DNA of 64,000 bases, taken from Alkalibacillus haloalkaliphilus (GTDB taxonomy: Bacteria; Bacillota; Bacilli; Bacillales; Alkalibacillaceae). The notes beneath the pieces are model-generated. The model was not told where the DNA came from. It worked only from the letters and a program-made list of their open reading frames with translations, and made no database searches. The position numbers were made by a program, and so were the translations under genes. The first letter of the stretch is position 1. Every line of letters starts with the position of its first letter. Where the stretch lies: the NCBI RefSeq assembly GCF_007991275.1, contig NZ_BJYA01000001.1, positions 372,001 to 436,000 on the forward strand. Reading direction: 5' to 3'. Below are positions 1-8,570 of the stretch, one piece after another.

Positions 1-9
1 ATATAGAAG

Positions 10-50
10 AAGCTCGGCTTAGATTATTTATCTAAACCGAGCTTTTTTAT
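10..50. terminator. bidirectional intrinsic terminator
   Basis: Arms at 10-23 and 31-44 form a 14-bp stem. It pairs fully on the minus strand (one G-U) and has one C-A mismatch on the plus strand. A run of six T follows on the plus strand and a CTTCT tract on the minus strand. It closes the GntR gene on the minus strand and could also end a plus-strand gene left of the window. Confidence 0.75.
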
Positions 51-62
51 ATTTATAACTTA

Positions 63-797
63 TTATCTCTTTAACACTGATGTCACTTCGTATTGATCTG
101 TTCTTAAAACAATTCTTGAACATTCTAATGGTAAATCATTGGGACCAAATGTTTGTTGGTCTAAATACAATACGGGGTCACCTTCATTTAAATTTAACAA
201 CCTCGCCTCTTCTTCATTCAATGCTTTGGCCGCAAAGCTTCGGACACCATAGGTTAGTTCAACATCCGCACATTCTTCTATTACTTTAAACAGACCTTTT
301 TCATTTATATTAGCTTGGTCGACACCTGGACACCTGTCCATCGATACCCAATTCTCGATAATAATTGCAGGTTCATCGTCAATCTTCCTAACACGTTTCA
401 CGTAATATACTAAGTCATACAAGCCGACTTCTAATTTATTTTGCACCCATTCACTCGGCTGCATCACTTTATATGACACAACATCTGTATCAAAGTAATA
501 CCCTTTGATTTCCATTGCCTCTGCAAACGAGACGAGCTCTTGAGCAAAGGGGTATGAAATTTTCTGCCTTCTAACAAACGTCCCTTTACCTTGAATTTGC
601 TCAAGTAAGCCTTGTTTCAGAAGCTTAGAAATCGCCTTTCTTACTGTTCCTCGGCTTACATTTAACTGATGAGCTAACTCCTCTTCAGCTGGTAGCTTAT
701 AACCTTCTCTCCACTTTCCTAAGTTAATATGTTCAGTCATCCACTTGGCAATTTGCTGATACAATGGTTTACCATCATTCTGTTTGACAAACTTCAC
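63..797 (-). CDS. GntR-family transcriptional regulator with UTRA domain
   Basis: DNA-binding repressor of the GntR/HutC subfamily. The N-terminal winged helix (PLYQQIAKWM through LPAEEELAHQLNVSRGTVRKA, then GLLEQIQGKGTFV) is followed by a C-terminal UTRA-type ligand domain of about 150 residues ending ECSRIVLRTDQYEV. I chose the GTG at 797 because AGAGAGGGA lies just upstream. The longer frame starting at 863 would begin inside the terminator of the preceding gene. The mature length of about 244 residues fits the family. The gene follows an SDR gene, separated by that terminator, so it is probably its own transcription unit. The ligand is unknown. A local target such as the SDR/MFS divergent promoter is plausible but inferred. 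Confidence 0.85.
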   Translation of the reverse strand: MKFVKQNDGKPLYQQIAKWMTEHINLGKWREGYKLPAEEELAHQLNVSRGTVRKAISKLLKQGLLEQIQGKGTFVRRQKISYPFAQELVSFAEAMEIKGYYFDTDVVSYKVMQPSEWVQNKLEVGLYDLVYYVKRVRKIDDEPAIIIENWVSMDRCPGVDQANINEKGLFKVIEECADVELTYGVRSFAAKALNEEEARLLNLNEGDPVLYLDQQTFGPNDLPLECSRIVLRTDQYEVTSVLKR

Positions 798-845
798 ATT
801 AAATCCCTCTCTGCCCTTTATTACAGTAAAATATTCAGCCTTGAA

Positions 846-871
846 AAAAGACAGGCTATTCACCTGTCTTT
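846..871 (-). terminator. intrinsic terminator after SDR gene
   Basis: On the minus strand AAAGACAGG, a 7-base loop and CCTGTCTTTTTT follow immediately from the TAA stop of the SDR gene. It separates the SDR gene from the GntR gene and argues against a GntR start at 863. Confidence 0.75.
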
Positions 872-1913
872 ACGACTTTATAAAGCCTTGTACTATTCTT
901 AAGAGCACTTGCTCATCCATATTTAGATCTTCTTGATTCGTTTCATTTAACAACTTCTTCGTATTATCACGGTTAAACGTAATAGACCGATTTAAATACT
1001 GTTTAAACACTTCTAGAGGTTGATTTAACTTCTTCTCTTCCTCAGTCAACAAGCGCTCATCTTCATAAGACACAATTTCAACTTGGTGAAAATCTAGCCC
1101 ATCCTTGATCGCTTTGAAAATCTGGCCATTCGTCGGCGGATTAGGATTCGTAGCATGATAAATAGTACTTGCTTCTCCTGCTGTTAAACTCAACGCTAAA
1201 ACGTCAATAATGAAATTAACAGGAACTAAGTTTGATACCGTATCACGCTCAATAAGTAAGCGGTAAACTTGATCATTTTCTTTACGTTCAGCACGCTTCT
1301 TCAAAAGTTGTACAGTACGTAAAATGCCATACAAACCAAATGTTGTGTCCGCTTCACCTGTAGCCGAATCTCCAATGATAATTGCTGGTCTAACAATAAT
1401 AACATCTAGATCATCTTCGTAAGACATAACTAAATGCTCTGCATGACACTTACTTTCTTCATAAGCATTAACAAAATCATTGTCTGTCGAGTGGAGTTTT
1501 TCATATCCTTCAGTTGACTCTCCTAATGTATAAGCAGTACTAACGTGAATAAATTTCTTCACCTGTAATTGCTTAGCTACTTCAAGAACACGCTCTGTTC
1601 CTTTTAAGTTAATATCAAATACTAAGTCGCGTTCTGACTCATCAAAGGATAAATAAGCCGCCGTGTGATATACAGCATCAATTTTTCCTTGTAGTTGTTT
1701 AGTTGTATCAGGTGAAATGCCTAACCCTTGATCTAACAAGTCTCCTTCAACTACGTTAATTTGATCGTGTTGAGTGTTTGGAACTTGATTGTATACGCCT
1801 TCTAACTTCCGTTTATTTCTTACTAATAAATAGACGTTGTGGCCTTCATTAACTAACCGTTGAACTAAGTTAGTCCCTAGAAACCCTGTTGCACCAGTAA
1901 TAAATATATTCAT
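870..1913 (-). CDS. extended SDR, NAD-dependent epimerase/thioester-reductase-like
   Basis: A 347-residue Rossmann-fold oxidoreductase of the extended short-chain dehydrogenase type. The nucleotide-binding motif GATGFLG sits at residues 7-13, the conserved VYHTAA and HVSTAYTLGES strands follow, and the catalytic pair is in YEESK near residue 151. The overall pattern resembles the male-sterility/thioester-reductase branch (acyl chain reduction or epimerisation), but the substrate cannot be read from sequence. The start ATG has a GAGG sequence a few bases upstream. A terminator overlaps its stop codon. It is divergent from the MFS gene at 2192, sharing a 278-bp promoter region. Confidence 0.8.
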   Translation of the reverse strand: MNIFITGATGFLGTNLVQRLVNEGHNVYLLVRNKRKLEGVYNQVPNTQHDQINVVEGDLLDQGLGISPDTTKQLQGKIDAVYHTAAYLSFDESERDLVFDINLKGTERVLEVAKQLQVKKFIHVSTAYTLGESTEGYEKLHSTDNDFVNAYEESKCHAEHLVMSYEDDLDVIIVRPAIIIGDSATGEADTTFGLYGILRTVQLLKKRAERKENDQVYRLLIERDTVSNLVPVNFIIDVLALSLTAGEASTIYHATNPNPPTNGQIFKAIKDGLDFHQVEIVSYEDERLLTEEEKKLNQPLEVFKQYLNRSITFNRDNTKKLLNETNQEDLNMDEQVLLRIVQGFIKS

Positions 1914-2037
1914 AAAAAAGCCTCAAACCCTTTCTAATATTCGAACCCGTAACAAAATAATAAAACTTCTTCTTATTATTTCTTCTAACACTAGTTTATA
2001 ACGCACGGCTACAAAAATCTACAAATTTAAACAAACA

Positions 2038-2112
2038 TTTTGTAAGTGTTCACTCCAATTTGAATCATACTTTTGTAACCGTTAACAAGTCGGATTTATT
2101 AAAATTTTGTAA
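2038..2112 (+). promoter_or_regulatory. three phased TTTTGTAA repeats in divergent promoter region
   Basis: Identical 8-mers TTTTGTAA start at 2038, 2071 and 2105, spaced 33 and 34 bp, close to three helical turns. They lie between the divergent SDR and MFS genes, with a TACAAT -10-like hexamer at 2144-2149. A related TACAAA motif occurs in the opposite sense near 2011-2024. They may be operator half-sites, though the surrounding DNA is AT-rich. Confidence 0.35.
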
Positions 2113-2191
2113 ATTTTCTATTTATTTGTTTGTTGATAAATAGTACAATAAAAACTATCCCAAAAAAATCGACGCAATGGAGGTAATACAA

Positions 2192-3451
2192 ATGGCAAAC
2201 AAGAATCGTTGGTTAATCGCACTATCCGCTATCGCAATTCATTTATCGATCGGTGCTTCTTATGCTTACAGTGTTTATACAAACCCTATTCATGATACGA
2301 TTGGTTGGTCTACTGGACAGATTACTTTAGCCTTTACAATTATGATGGGACTAGCTGGTTTTGCTGCAGCGTTTTTCGGCCCATTTGTCGAAAAGCAAGG
2401 CCCTAGACGTTCTGCTATGTTCGCAGCCGTTTTATTCGGTATTGGTCAGGCCGGTTCTGGACTAGCTGTAGCAATCGATTCACACATTCTATTCTTATTA
2501 ATGTACGGTTTTGCAAGTGGTTTAGGTTTAGGGATTGGTTACATTTCACCTGTTTCTACACTTGTTAAATGGTTCCCAGACCGAAGAGGACTCGCTACGG
2601 GAATGGCTGTATTAGGTTTCGGTACAGGGGCTTTAATTACAGCTCCAGTAGCAGAAATTCTTATGAATACAGTTGGTGTATCATCAACATTTTATATATT
2701 AGGTGTTGCTTATTTCATTGTCATTATTTTAGGTGCTTCTTACATTGCCCCACCTCCAGAAGGTTGGATGCCTGCTAAAATGAAACGTGATATAGCTTCA
2801 GGTGAGAAAGTGATAAAGAAAGACTTAGCACAAATGACTGCTAAGCAAGCCGTTAAATCAAGACGCTTTTGGATGTTATGGACGATGATGCTCATCAATA
2901 CAACTGCTGGTATTATGATCATCTCAGTCGCATCACCAATGGCTCAGGAAGTCGTTGGGCTTTCAGCAGCTGCTGCTGCAACAATGGTAGGGATCATGGG
3001 AATCTTTAATGGTGGAGGTCGCCTCGGTTGGGCTGCTTTATCAGATTATGTTGGACGACCTGCCATCTTTATAACATTCTTTGCACTACAACTCGTTGCA
3101 TTTATATCGTTTCCGAACATTACAAGCGTTCTATTATTCCAAGCTCTAATATTTATCGTCGTTAGTTGTTACGGAGGTGGATTCTCCAACTTACCTGCCT
3201 TTATCGGCGACTTGTTTGGTACGAAAAACTTAGGTGCTATTCATGGATACCTGCTAACGACATGGTCTTTAGGGGGAATTATTGGCCCAAGTGTCGTAAC
3301 ACAGATCTATAGTAGTACAGGAAGCTACATGCCTGTCTTCTACTTGTTCATGGCACTGATGGCTGCTGCATTAGTCATCGCCTTACTATTACAACTCGAT
3401 ATTAAACGCCAAGAAAAACAAGCATCTCTAGATGAAGAAATGATAGCTTAA
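2192..3451 (+). CDS. MFS transporter, oxalate/formate antiporter (OFA) family
   Basis: A 12-helix major facilitator. The N-terminus (WLIALSAIAIHLSIGASYAYSVY) and the helix 4 segment GLGLGIGYISPVSTLVKWFP are typical of OFA transporters, which exchange or import small carboxylates. A second-half motif GRLGWAALSDYVGR matches the MFS loop 8-9 signature. The ATG at 2192 is preferred over that at 2177 because GGAGG (2179-2183) sits 8 bases before it and overlaps the first ATG. The gene is followed by a strong terminator, so it is probably monocistronic. The substrate (oxalate, formate, pyruvate or another monocarboxylate) is undetermined. Confidence 0.85.
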   Translation: MANKNRWLIALSAIAIHLSIGASYAYSVYTNPIHDTIGWSTGQITLAFTIMMGLAGFAAAFFGPFVEKQGPRRSAMFAAVLFGIGQAGSGLAVAIDSHILFLLMYGFASGLGLGIGYISPVSTLVKWFPDRRGLATGMAVLGFGTGALITAPVAEILMNTVGVSSTFYILGVAYFIVIILGASYIAPPPEGWMPAKMKRDIASGEKVIKKDLAQMTAKQAVKSRRFWMLWTMMLINTTAGIMIISVASPMAQEVVGLSAAAAATMVGIMGIFNGGGRLGWAALSDYVGRPAIFITFFALQLVAFISFPNITSVLLFQALIFIVVSCYGGGFSNLPAFIGDLFGTKNLGAIHGYLLTTWSLGGIIGPSVVTQIYSSTGSYMPVFYLFMALMAAALVIALLLQLDIKRQEKQASLDEEMIA

Positions 3452-3478
3452 AAAGAGGGGGACTTCCCCTCTTTTTTA
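3451..3478 (+). terminator. intrinsic terminator after MFS gene
   Basis: AAAAGAGGGG (3451-3460) pairs with CCCCTCTTTT (3466-3475) around a GACTT loop, followed by a T-run. It begins at the last base of the stop codon. Confidence 0.85.
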
Positions 3479-3553
3479 TTTATCTTCTATTTCGCCTCTT
3501 CCGACCATAACCTTTAAAAGGTGGGAATTTTTACGTTGGGAGGGGTTAACAAA

Positions 3554-4546
3554 ATGAGTATATTACAACTAATTAAACGGACAATTCCCTTTTTCATCTC
3601 TAGGATCTTGGTCTATCTCATATTTGGCGCAATTTCACTAATCTTTTTAGGACTAATGCTCGGTTTAGGTATCTTACTATTTAGGTGGTTTGATTTCGCT
3701 TCTGGTTTCTTTATTTTCCTTATGATAGGGACATTTTTCGGTGTACTTGGTCTTCTGCGATTCATTGAAAGGTATTTCCTCTATATGGTGAAAGTTGGCC
3801 ATATAGCTGTTGTGACTGAGCTTTTACGTAAAGGCTCAGTGCCAGATGGGAAAAGTCAAATTAGCTATGGTAAAGATCAAGTCGTTAACAACTTTGGGTC
3901 AGCCAATGTAGCCTTTGTCGTTGATAAAATTATTTATGGAGCGGTTAAGCAAATTCAACGTTGGTTAATGAGGATTGGAAACTTCTTAAATTTCATCCCA
4001 GGTGCGAAAAACATTATTGGCATTTTAAGTAAAGTTATGGCAGTCAGTCTTCGCTATGTTGATGAAGCAATCTTAAGCTATATTATGCTTAGAAAAAGCG
4101 AAGCTAAAGATGCAGAATCCGAGAAAGAAGAAAGTGTATGGAAAAACGCTTGTGATGGTGTCGTTCTTTATGCTCAAAGCTGGAAGAAAATAATTATAAC
4201 AGCGGCTGGAATTGTAGCATTCGTCTACATTCTTAATATTACAGTCTTTTTAGTTACTGTGTTCCCGCTTATGGCTCTGGCATCTATGATTACGGACAAT
4301 GCTGGTGCCGCTGGAATACTCGGATATTTTGCGATTATTGGAGCATACATCTTCACCTCAATGGTTAAGCGTGCGTTTGTTGATCCAATCGCTATGATTG
4401 CAATGGTTAGAACATATCAATTAAACATTGAAGATATGGAGCCAAGTATTGATCTACAGCAAAAACTGCTTAATGTTTCATCTAAGTTTAAACAACTATT
4501 CAATAAGAAAGATGAAGACGTTCAAAAGGCAGAACAAACAACATAA
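3554..4546 (+). CDS. multi-pass membrane protein of unknown function
   Basis: A 330-residue protein I do not recognise. Two closely spaced hydrophobic helices lie in the first 75 residues, followed by a roughly 110-residue soluble segment with amphipathic stretches. A charged patch (KSEAKDAESEKEES) precedes two or three further helices near residues 210-290. The C-terminal tail is charged (FNKKDEDVQKAE). The ATG at 3554 has GGGAGGGG eight bases upstream, so the 11-residue longer reading from GTG 3521 is unlikely. It is a single gene between terminators. No catalytic motif was seen. Confidence 0.75.
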   Translation: MSILQLIKRTIPFFISRILVYLIFGAISLIFLGLMLGLGILLFRWFDFASGFFIFLMIGTFFGVLGLLRFIERYFLYMVKVGHIAVVTELLRKGSVPDGKSQISYGKDQVVNNFGSANVAFVVDKIIYGAVKQIQRWLMRIGNFLNFIPGAKNIIGILSKVMAVSLRYVDEAILSYIMLRKSEAKDAESEKEESVWKNACDGVVLYAQSWKKIIITAAGIVAFVYILNITVFLVTVFPLMALASMITDNAGAAGILGYFAIIGAYIFTSMVKRAFVDPIAMIAMVRTYQLNIEDMEPSIDLQQKLLNVSSKFKQLFNKKDEDVQKAEQTT

Positions 4547-4556
4547 CAACATAACT

Positions 4557-4585
4557 AAGCCCTGGGGAATCCCCCCAGGGCTTTT
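4557..4585. terminator. terminator between convergent genes
   Basis: AGCCCTGGGG pairs with CCCCAGGGCT, followed by TTTG on the plus strand. It lies between the convergent membrane-protein gene and the BCCT gene. The minus-strand tail is poor in T. Confidence 0.7.
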
Positions 4586-4592
4586 GCATTAA

Positions 4593-6224
4593 TTAATTAT
4601 TGTTTTGTTCAGCTTCATCTGTAATAACATCATCTGCGACTTTATTTTCTTCTCGCAAGTCTTCAAGTGCGTTGTAAATTCTTTCTCTTTCACGTGGTAG
4701 TGAACCATCACCTAGTTCTTTAAACAGTGCCCAAATCAAGCAGTACATCATTAAGAACATGAGGATCATGAATGGGAAACCACCGACTAGTGATGCTGTT
4801 TGTAATGCTCCTAGTCCACCAGCCATTAGTAATACGGCAGCAAATGCACCTTCAATGATACCCCAAGTAATACGTAAACCTACTGGTGGGTTCATATTAC
4901 CTTTAGACGTTAACATACCAATTACATACGTACCTGAGTCAGATGACGTAATAAAGAAAATTGTTAATGAAATCATCGCAACTGCAATGAGTACAGATGA
5001 GAATGGGAAACCTTCTAATAATGCGAAGAACCCTTGTGCTTCATCTTCGAATACAGCGTCCATAATACTATTATCTGTAAAGTGTTCTTGGAATAATGCT
5101 GTACCACCGAAAACACTGAACCAGAAAATACTTACTGCAGTCGGCACTAACAACACACCGACAGCAAAGCTACGAATTGTACGTCCACGAGATACACGGG
5201 CAATAAATGAACCTACGAATGGTGCCCAAGCAATCCACCAAGCCCAGTAGAAGATTGTCCATGCATCATACCAACCATCAGCACCTTCTCCTGCTGCATC
5301 AATACCGAATGACATTGAAAACAGGTTCTGTAAATATCCACCTGTAGAATGTGTCATAGCCTGTAAGATGAATAAAGTTGGTCCTAAAATAAAGACAAAC
5401 AATAACAATAAACCAGCTACACCTAAGTTTGCTTGGCTTAAAAATTTAATACCTCGGTCAATACCTGTTGATGTTGAAATGATTGCTAACAATGTTACAA
5501 CAACAATGATAATTAACCATAAGCCTTCAGAGTTCGGAATTCCAAATAGCGTTGAAAAACCACCACCGATTTGCATAACACCTAAACCTAGTGATGTTGA
5601 AATACCGAATAATGTTGCAATAACACCAATAATGTTAACTGTATTACCCCAGAAACCGTTTAGACGATCACGACCAATTAACGGTTCTAACGTTGAGCTT
5701 AGTAACATCGGTAAACCTTTTCTATATGAGAAATATGCTAATGATAATGCTACGACCGCATAAATCGCCCATGGGTGAAGTCCCCAGTGGAAGAATGAAT
5801 ATTGCAATGCTGCGTGTAATGCTTGAGCTGTTCCACCTTCACCATACGCTGGCCAATCATAGTGGTTAATTGGTTCTGATACACCCCAGAATAATAAACC
5901 AATACCCATACCTGCACTAAACAACATAGCAAACCATGCCGGCGTGGAATACATCGGCTTTTCATCATCATCCCCTAATTTAATCTCACCAAGTGGGCTT
6001 AAAATTAAGAAGACCGTCACTAATATAAAGGCACTTCCACCTAAAATAAACGACCAACCTAAGTTCGTTACCGTCCAGTTGAACGTTACCTCAACATATT
6101 CATCAAAATTAGGTAGAAATGATCCTGAAATAACAAATGCTGAAGCGATAATCAATGAAATGATAAAAGCAGGGGTCTTAGCTGCTTGACTAAAAGAGGT
6201 CAACCCCTTCGTTTTCTTTGACAT
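4593..6224 (-). CDS. BCCT-family betaine/choline/carnitine transporter
   Basis: Sodium- or proton-coupled uptake of a quaternary-ammonium osmolyte. The 543-residue protein has about 12 helices, the substrate-helix glycine motif in AMLFSAGMGIGLLFWGVSEP, and the tryptophan-rich WTIFYWAWWIAWAPFVGSF segment that forms the aromatic betaine box in this family. The acidic C-terminal tail (EENKVADDVITDEAEQNNN) is the region that senses osmotic stress in related carriers. The ATG at 6224 is chosen because AGGAGG lies just before it, and the 49 extra upstream codons lack family character. It resembles OpuD-type glycine betaine carriers, but exact substrate preference is not deducible. It fits with ectAB and the GbsA-like enzyme in salt adaptation. 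Confidence 0.9.
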   Translation of the reverse strand: MSKKTKGLTSFSQAAKTPAFIISLIIASAFVISGSFLPNFDEYVEVTFNWTVTNLGWSFILGGSAFILVTVFLILSPLGEIKLGDDDEKPMYSTPAWFAMLFSAGMGIGLLFWGVSEPINHYDWPAYGEGGTAQALHAALQYSFFHWGLHPWAIYAVVALSLAYFSYRKGLPMLLSSTLEPLIGRDRLNGFWGNTVNIIGVIATLFGISTSLGLGVMQIGGGFSTLFGIPNSEGLWLIIIVVVTLLAIISTSTGIDRGIKFLSQANLGVAGLLLLFVFILGPTLFILQAMTHSTGGYLQNLFSMSFGIDAAGEGADGWYDAWTIFYWAWWIAWAPFVGSFIARVSRGRTIRSFAVGVLLVPTAVSIFWFSVFGGTALFQEHFTDNSIMDAVFEDEAQGFFALLEGFPFSSVLIAVAMISLTIFFITSSDSGTYVIGMLTSKGNMNPPVGLRITWGIIEGAFAAVLLMAGGLGALQTASLVGGFPFMILMFLMMYCLIWALFKELGDGSLPRERERIYNALEDLREENKVADDVITDEAEQNNN

Positions 6225-6257
6225 AGATTCTCCTCCTAAAATTTTAAATCCAGTTTC

Positions 6258-6286
6258 ATTATAATCACTTGATAAATGAGTCATAA
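6258..6286 (-). promoter_or_regulatory. candidate sigma-A promoter of BCCT gene
   Basis: On the minus strand a perfect TATAAT (6258-6263) lies 17 bp downstream of a weak TTATGA (6281-6286), about 35 bases before the ribosome-binding site of the BCCT gene. Confidence 0.4.
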
Positions 6287-6474
6287 GTTCTATGTGTGTA
6301 CATTCAATAAAATACCCTAAATCAATATATTGAAACATTTTTTGCCAAAAACATAAAACTAATGAAAACATACTGTAATTATTGACATACTGGACTTATA
6401 TGTACTGTTATTATGCGTTTATTACCCTAACATATTAACTATAATGTTACAAGTTAACCTCCTACCCTGTTAAA

Positions 6475-6504
6475 TTAGTAGGAATAGCTTTTTGTTGGTA
6501 TAAT
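6475..6504 (+). promoter_or_regulatory. candidate extended -10 promoter of Nudix gene
   Basis: TGGTATAAT gives an extended -10 (TATAAT at 6499-6504) with TTAGTA 18 bp upstream. It lies 33 bases before the Nudix start codon. Confidence 0.5.
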
Positions 6505-6537
6505 GAATAGTTAACAAGCTTTTCATGAGGTGAAACG

Positions 6538-7170
6538 ATGGATTATAAGACTTTAAATAACATAATCAAAAAGCACCAATCTGAGACGCTCGGCTTACCT
6601 AACAACCGAAAGTACGCTATTATCATCCCTTTAATTGAAAAAGACGGTGAACTACAGATTGTATTTGAAGTACGCTCTAAATATATGAGGCGCCAACCAG
6701 GTGAAGTTTGTTTCCCCGGTGGAAAAGTAGATCAAGATGACTTGAACACATCTGAGACAGCCGTTAGAGAGCTTTGTGAAGAGTTAGGTGTTTCAGAAGG
6801 ACAAGTTAATAACGTTGAGTACCTTGGGCTTCTTGTTACTCCATTTCGACTTAGCGTAAGTGCGTATACTGGGTTCATTACGATTGGTTCTTATGAAGGG
6901 TTTCAACCTAACCCATTGGAAGTAGATTCAATCTTCACTGTTCCTTTATCTTTCTTCCTAGAAAACAAACCAGAAGTCCATTACATAGACGTTGAAATTA
7001 AACCAGATGACAACTTTCCTTATGATGATATTCCAAACGGTGAATCTTATGAAGTACAAAAAGTACAGTATGAGGAGCATTTTTATTACTATGAAGACTA
7101 TGTCATTTGGGGATTAACTGCTAGGATCTTGAATGATTTCATTGCTATTATAAAAGGAGATAGGACCTAA
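6538..7170 (+). CDS. Nudix hydrolase, coenzyme A pyrophosphatase type
   Basis: A 210-residue phosphohydrolase that likely splits CoA or acyl-CoA into phosphopantetheine and 3',5'-ADP. The CoA-specific signature preceding the Nudix box is complete: RSKYMRRQPGEVCFPGG fits R-S-x3-R-x3-G-x3-F-P-G-G at residues 43-59. The metal-binding RELCEELG follows at about 77-84. GAGGTG precedes the ATG. The gene is monocistronic, with its stop codon inside a bidirectional terminator shared with the convergent carboxypeptidase gene. Related to YeaB/NudL enzymes. Confidence in the family is high, and in CoA as substrate moderate. Confidence 0.88.
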   Translation: MDYKTLNNIIKKHQSETLGLPNNRKYAIIIPLIEKDGELQIVFEVRSKYMRRQPGEVCFPGGKVDQDDLNTSETAVRELCEELGVSEGQVNNVEYLGLLVTPFRLSVSAYTGFITIGSYEGFQPNPLEVDSIFTVPLSFFLENKPEVHYIDVEIKPDDNFPYDDIPNGESYEVQKVQYEEHFYYYEDYVIWGLTARILNDFIAIIKGDRT

Positions 7171-7185
7171 CCTATCTCCTCTCTT
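7150..7185. terminator. bidirectional terminator, Nudix / carboxypeptidase
   Basis: GGAGATAGG (7156-7164) pairs with CCTATCTCC (7171-7179). The plus side is followed by TCTCTT and the minus side by TTTTAT. The stem contains the Nudix stop codon region. Confidence 0.75.
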
Positions 7186-8383
7186 ATCTGAAAAACCAAT
7201 CACGTTTTCTTCTTTTTCTAATAAATAATACGACTCCAGTTATTAATGTTACTAATGAAGTCATTCCAATCCAAAAAATGATATTTATACCGTCATCACT
7301 TTGGTTTGCTGTCCCCATAGCCATTTGTGCATCTTTTGGGTCAGGCTCTTTATTTAATTCTTCTTGTGTCTTCAATTGTTTCTCTAACAACACTTCTTCT
7401 TCTTCATTAAAAACACTTAACACTCCACCATCATCGATTTCCTTCTCCCAATTATTGTCTGTTTCAGAGGTGAAATAGATAGGTTCTTCTAACTCATATT
7501 CTTGTCCATTTTCATCAAAAAGAACTTCGCCTTCTTCAAGTTTATTAGTTTCAAAGTTGTCAAAGCCATAATCAATTAATTTCCTTGTGTCATTATAAGC
7601 ATGGTTGGCAGATGGAGAGTTTAATGTAACGACGACTAAATCAATTTGATCATCCTCATGAGTTGCTGTTGTTACTAGGGTATAACCAGACTTTCTAACA
7701 AACCCATTTTTCACACCCGTAACTTCATCATACTGTCTAACCATCTGGTGGTGATTATAGATCGTTGTCTCCCAACCTTCAGTTTCCCACTCAAACTCAG
7801 TCATCGCGACAATATCTCGGAATTTATCATTATCCATAGCATATTGTGTGATCTTTGCCATATCGCTTGCAGTCGTATATTGGTTTTCGTCAAATAAGCC
7901 ATGTGGATTTGTGAAATTAGTATCACTTACACCGACAACATCATTCACAAACTCATTCATTAACTCTGAAAACTCTTCTTCGCTACCAGCAATATGCTCA
8001 GCAATCGCAGCAGAGGCATCGTTACCAGAATTAATAAGCATGCCTTTCACTAATTTACGTAACTCAACCTCTTCATCCTCTAATAAATATACACTTGTCC
8101 CGATGACTTCAGTTGCACCCTCACTAATCGTCACTTTATCATCAAGCTCACCTTGTTCAATAGCTATAATCCCGGTAATAATTTTAGTAATACTAGCCGG
8201 ATACATTTGTTGCTGGCTACTTTTGTCATACAACACTTCACCACTAGACTGATCAATTAATATAGCTGATTCGCTATGCAAATCTATGTCTTGAACGTGC
8301 GCATGCGTAGAAGATGGAGTTGTGACTACTAACATTAATGCTAAAACAATTATTATACTAAAACACAATCTATTTATAAGCAT
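7184..8383 (-). CDS. D-alanyl-D-alanine carboxypeptidase (DacF/PBP5-like)
   Basis: Penicillin-binding protein of class C that trims the terminal D-Ala from peptidoglycan stem peptides outside the membrane. A signal peptide opens the protein. The three serine-peptidase motifs are present: SITK in YPASITKII, SGN in NSGNDAS, and KNG in GVKNGFV. A single transmembrane anchor with a basic tail (FIRKRRKRDWFFR) ends it. ATG 8383 is preferred because GAGGA lies 8 bases upstream within the first codons of the longer reading from 8398. The long acidic linker before the anchor suits a salt-adapted cell-surface protein. Sporulation-type DacF and vegetative DacA cannot be told apart here. Confidence 0.88.
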   Translation of the reverse strand: MLINRLCFSIIIVLALMLVVTTPSSTHAHVQDIDLHSESAILIDQSSGEVLYDKSSQQQMYPASITKIITGIIAIEQGELDDKVTISEGATEVIGTSVYLLEDEEVELRKLVKGMLINSGNDASAAIAEHIAGSEEEFSELMNEFVNDVVGVSDTNFTNPHGLFDENQYTTASDMAKITQYAMDNDKFRDIVAMTEFEWETEGWETTIYNHHQMVRQYDEVTGVKNGFVRKSGYTLVTTATHEDDQIDLVVVTLNSPSANHAYNDTRKLIDYGFDNFETNKLEEGEVLFDENGQEYELEEPIYFTSETDNNWEKEIDDGGVLSVFNEEEEVLLEKQLKTQEELNKEPDPKDAQMAMGTANQSDDGINIIFWIGMTSLVTLITGVVLFIRKRRKRDWFFR

Positions 8384-8523
8384 ATGAGCATTCCTCATTT
8401 TTGTAATCGTAATTATTTCGCTTTATTAATTTTACCAAATCAAAATATGTATAAATACTAATAAAAGATTACAATTATATTTCATTTAGTTAAAGTATTG
8501 CCCTGTTATAGGTAAAAACTAAC

Positions 8524-8558
8524 AAAAAAAGAAGCCGACCCCACTTAAGGTCAGCTTC
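8524..8558 (-). terminator. terminator of ectAB
   Basis: On the minus strand GAAGCTGACC pairs with GGTCGGCTTC (one G-U) and is followed by a run of T. It starts 12 bases after the ectB stop, so the transcript ends without an ectC. Confidence 0.85.
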
Positions 8559-8570
8559 CTCGTTCGCATA

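Noticed and set aside
846-871. Hairpin as an operator of the GntR gene
   Set aside because: The T-tract and the position at the SDR stop codon make it an ordinary terminator.
4759-5763. Plus-strand ORFs antisense to the BCCT gene
   Set aside because: Shadows of the strongly supported membrane transporter on the other strand; no ribosome-binding sites or family motifs.
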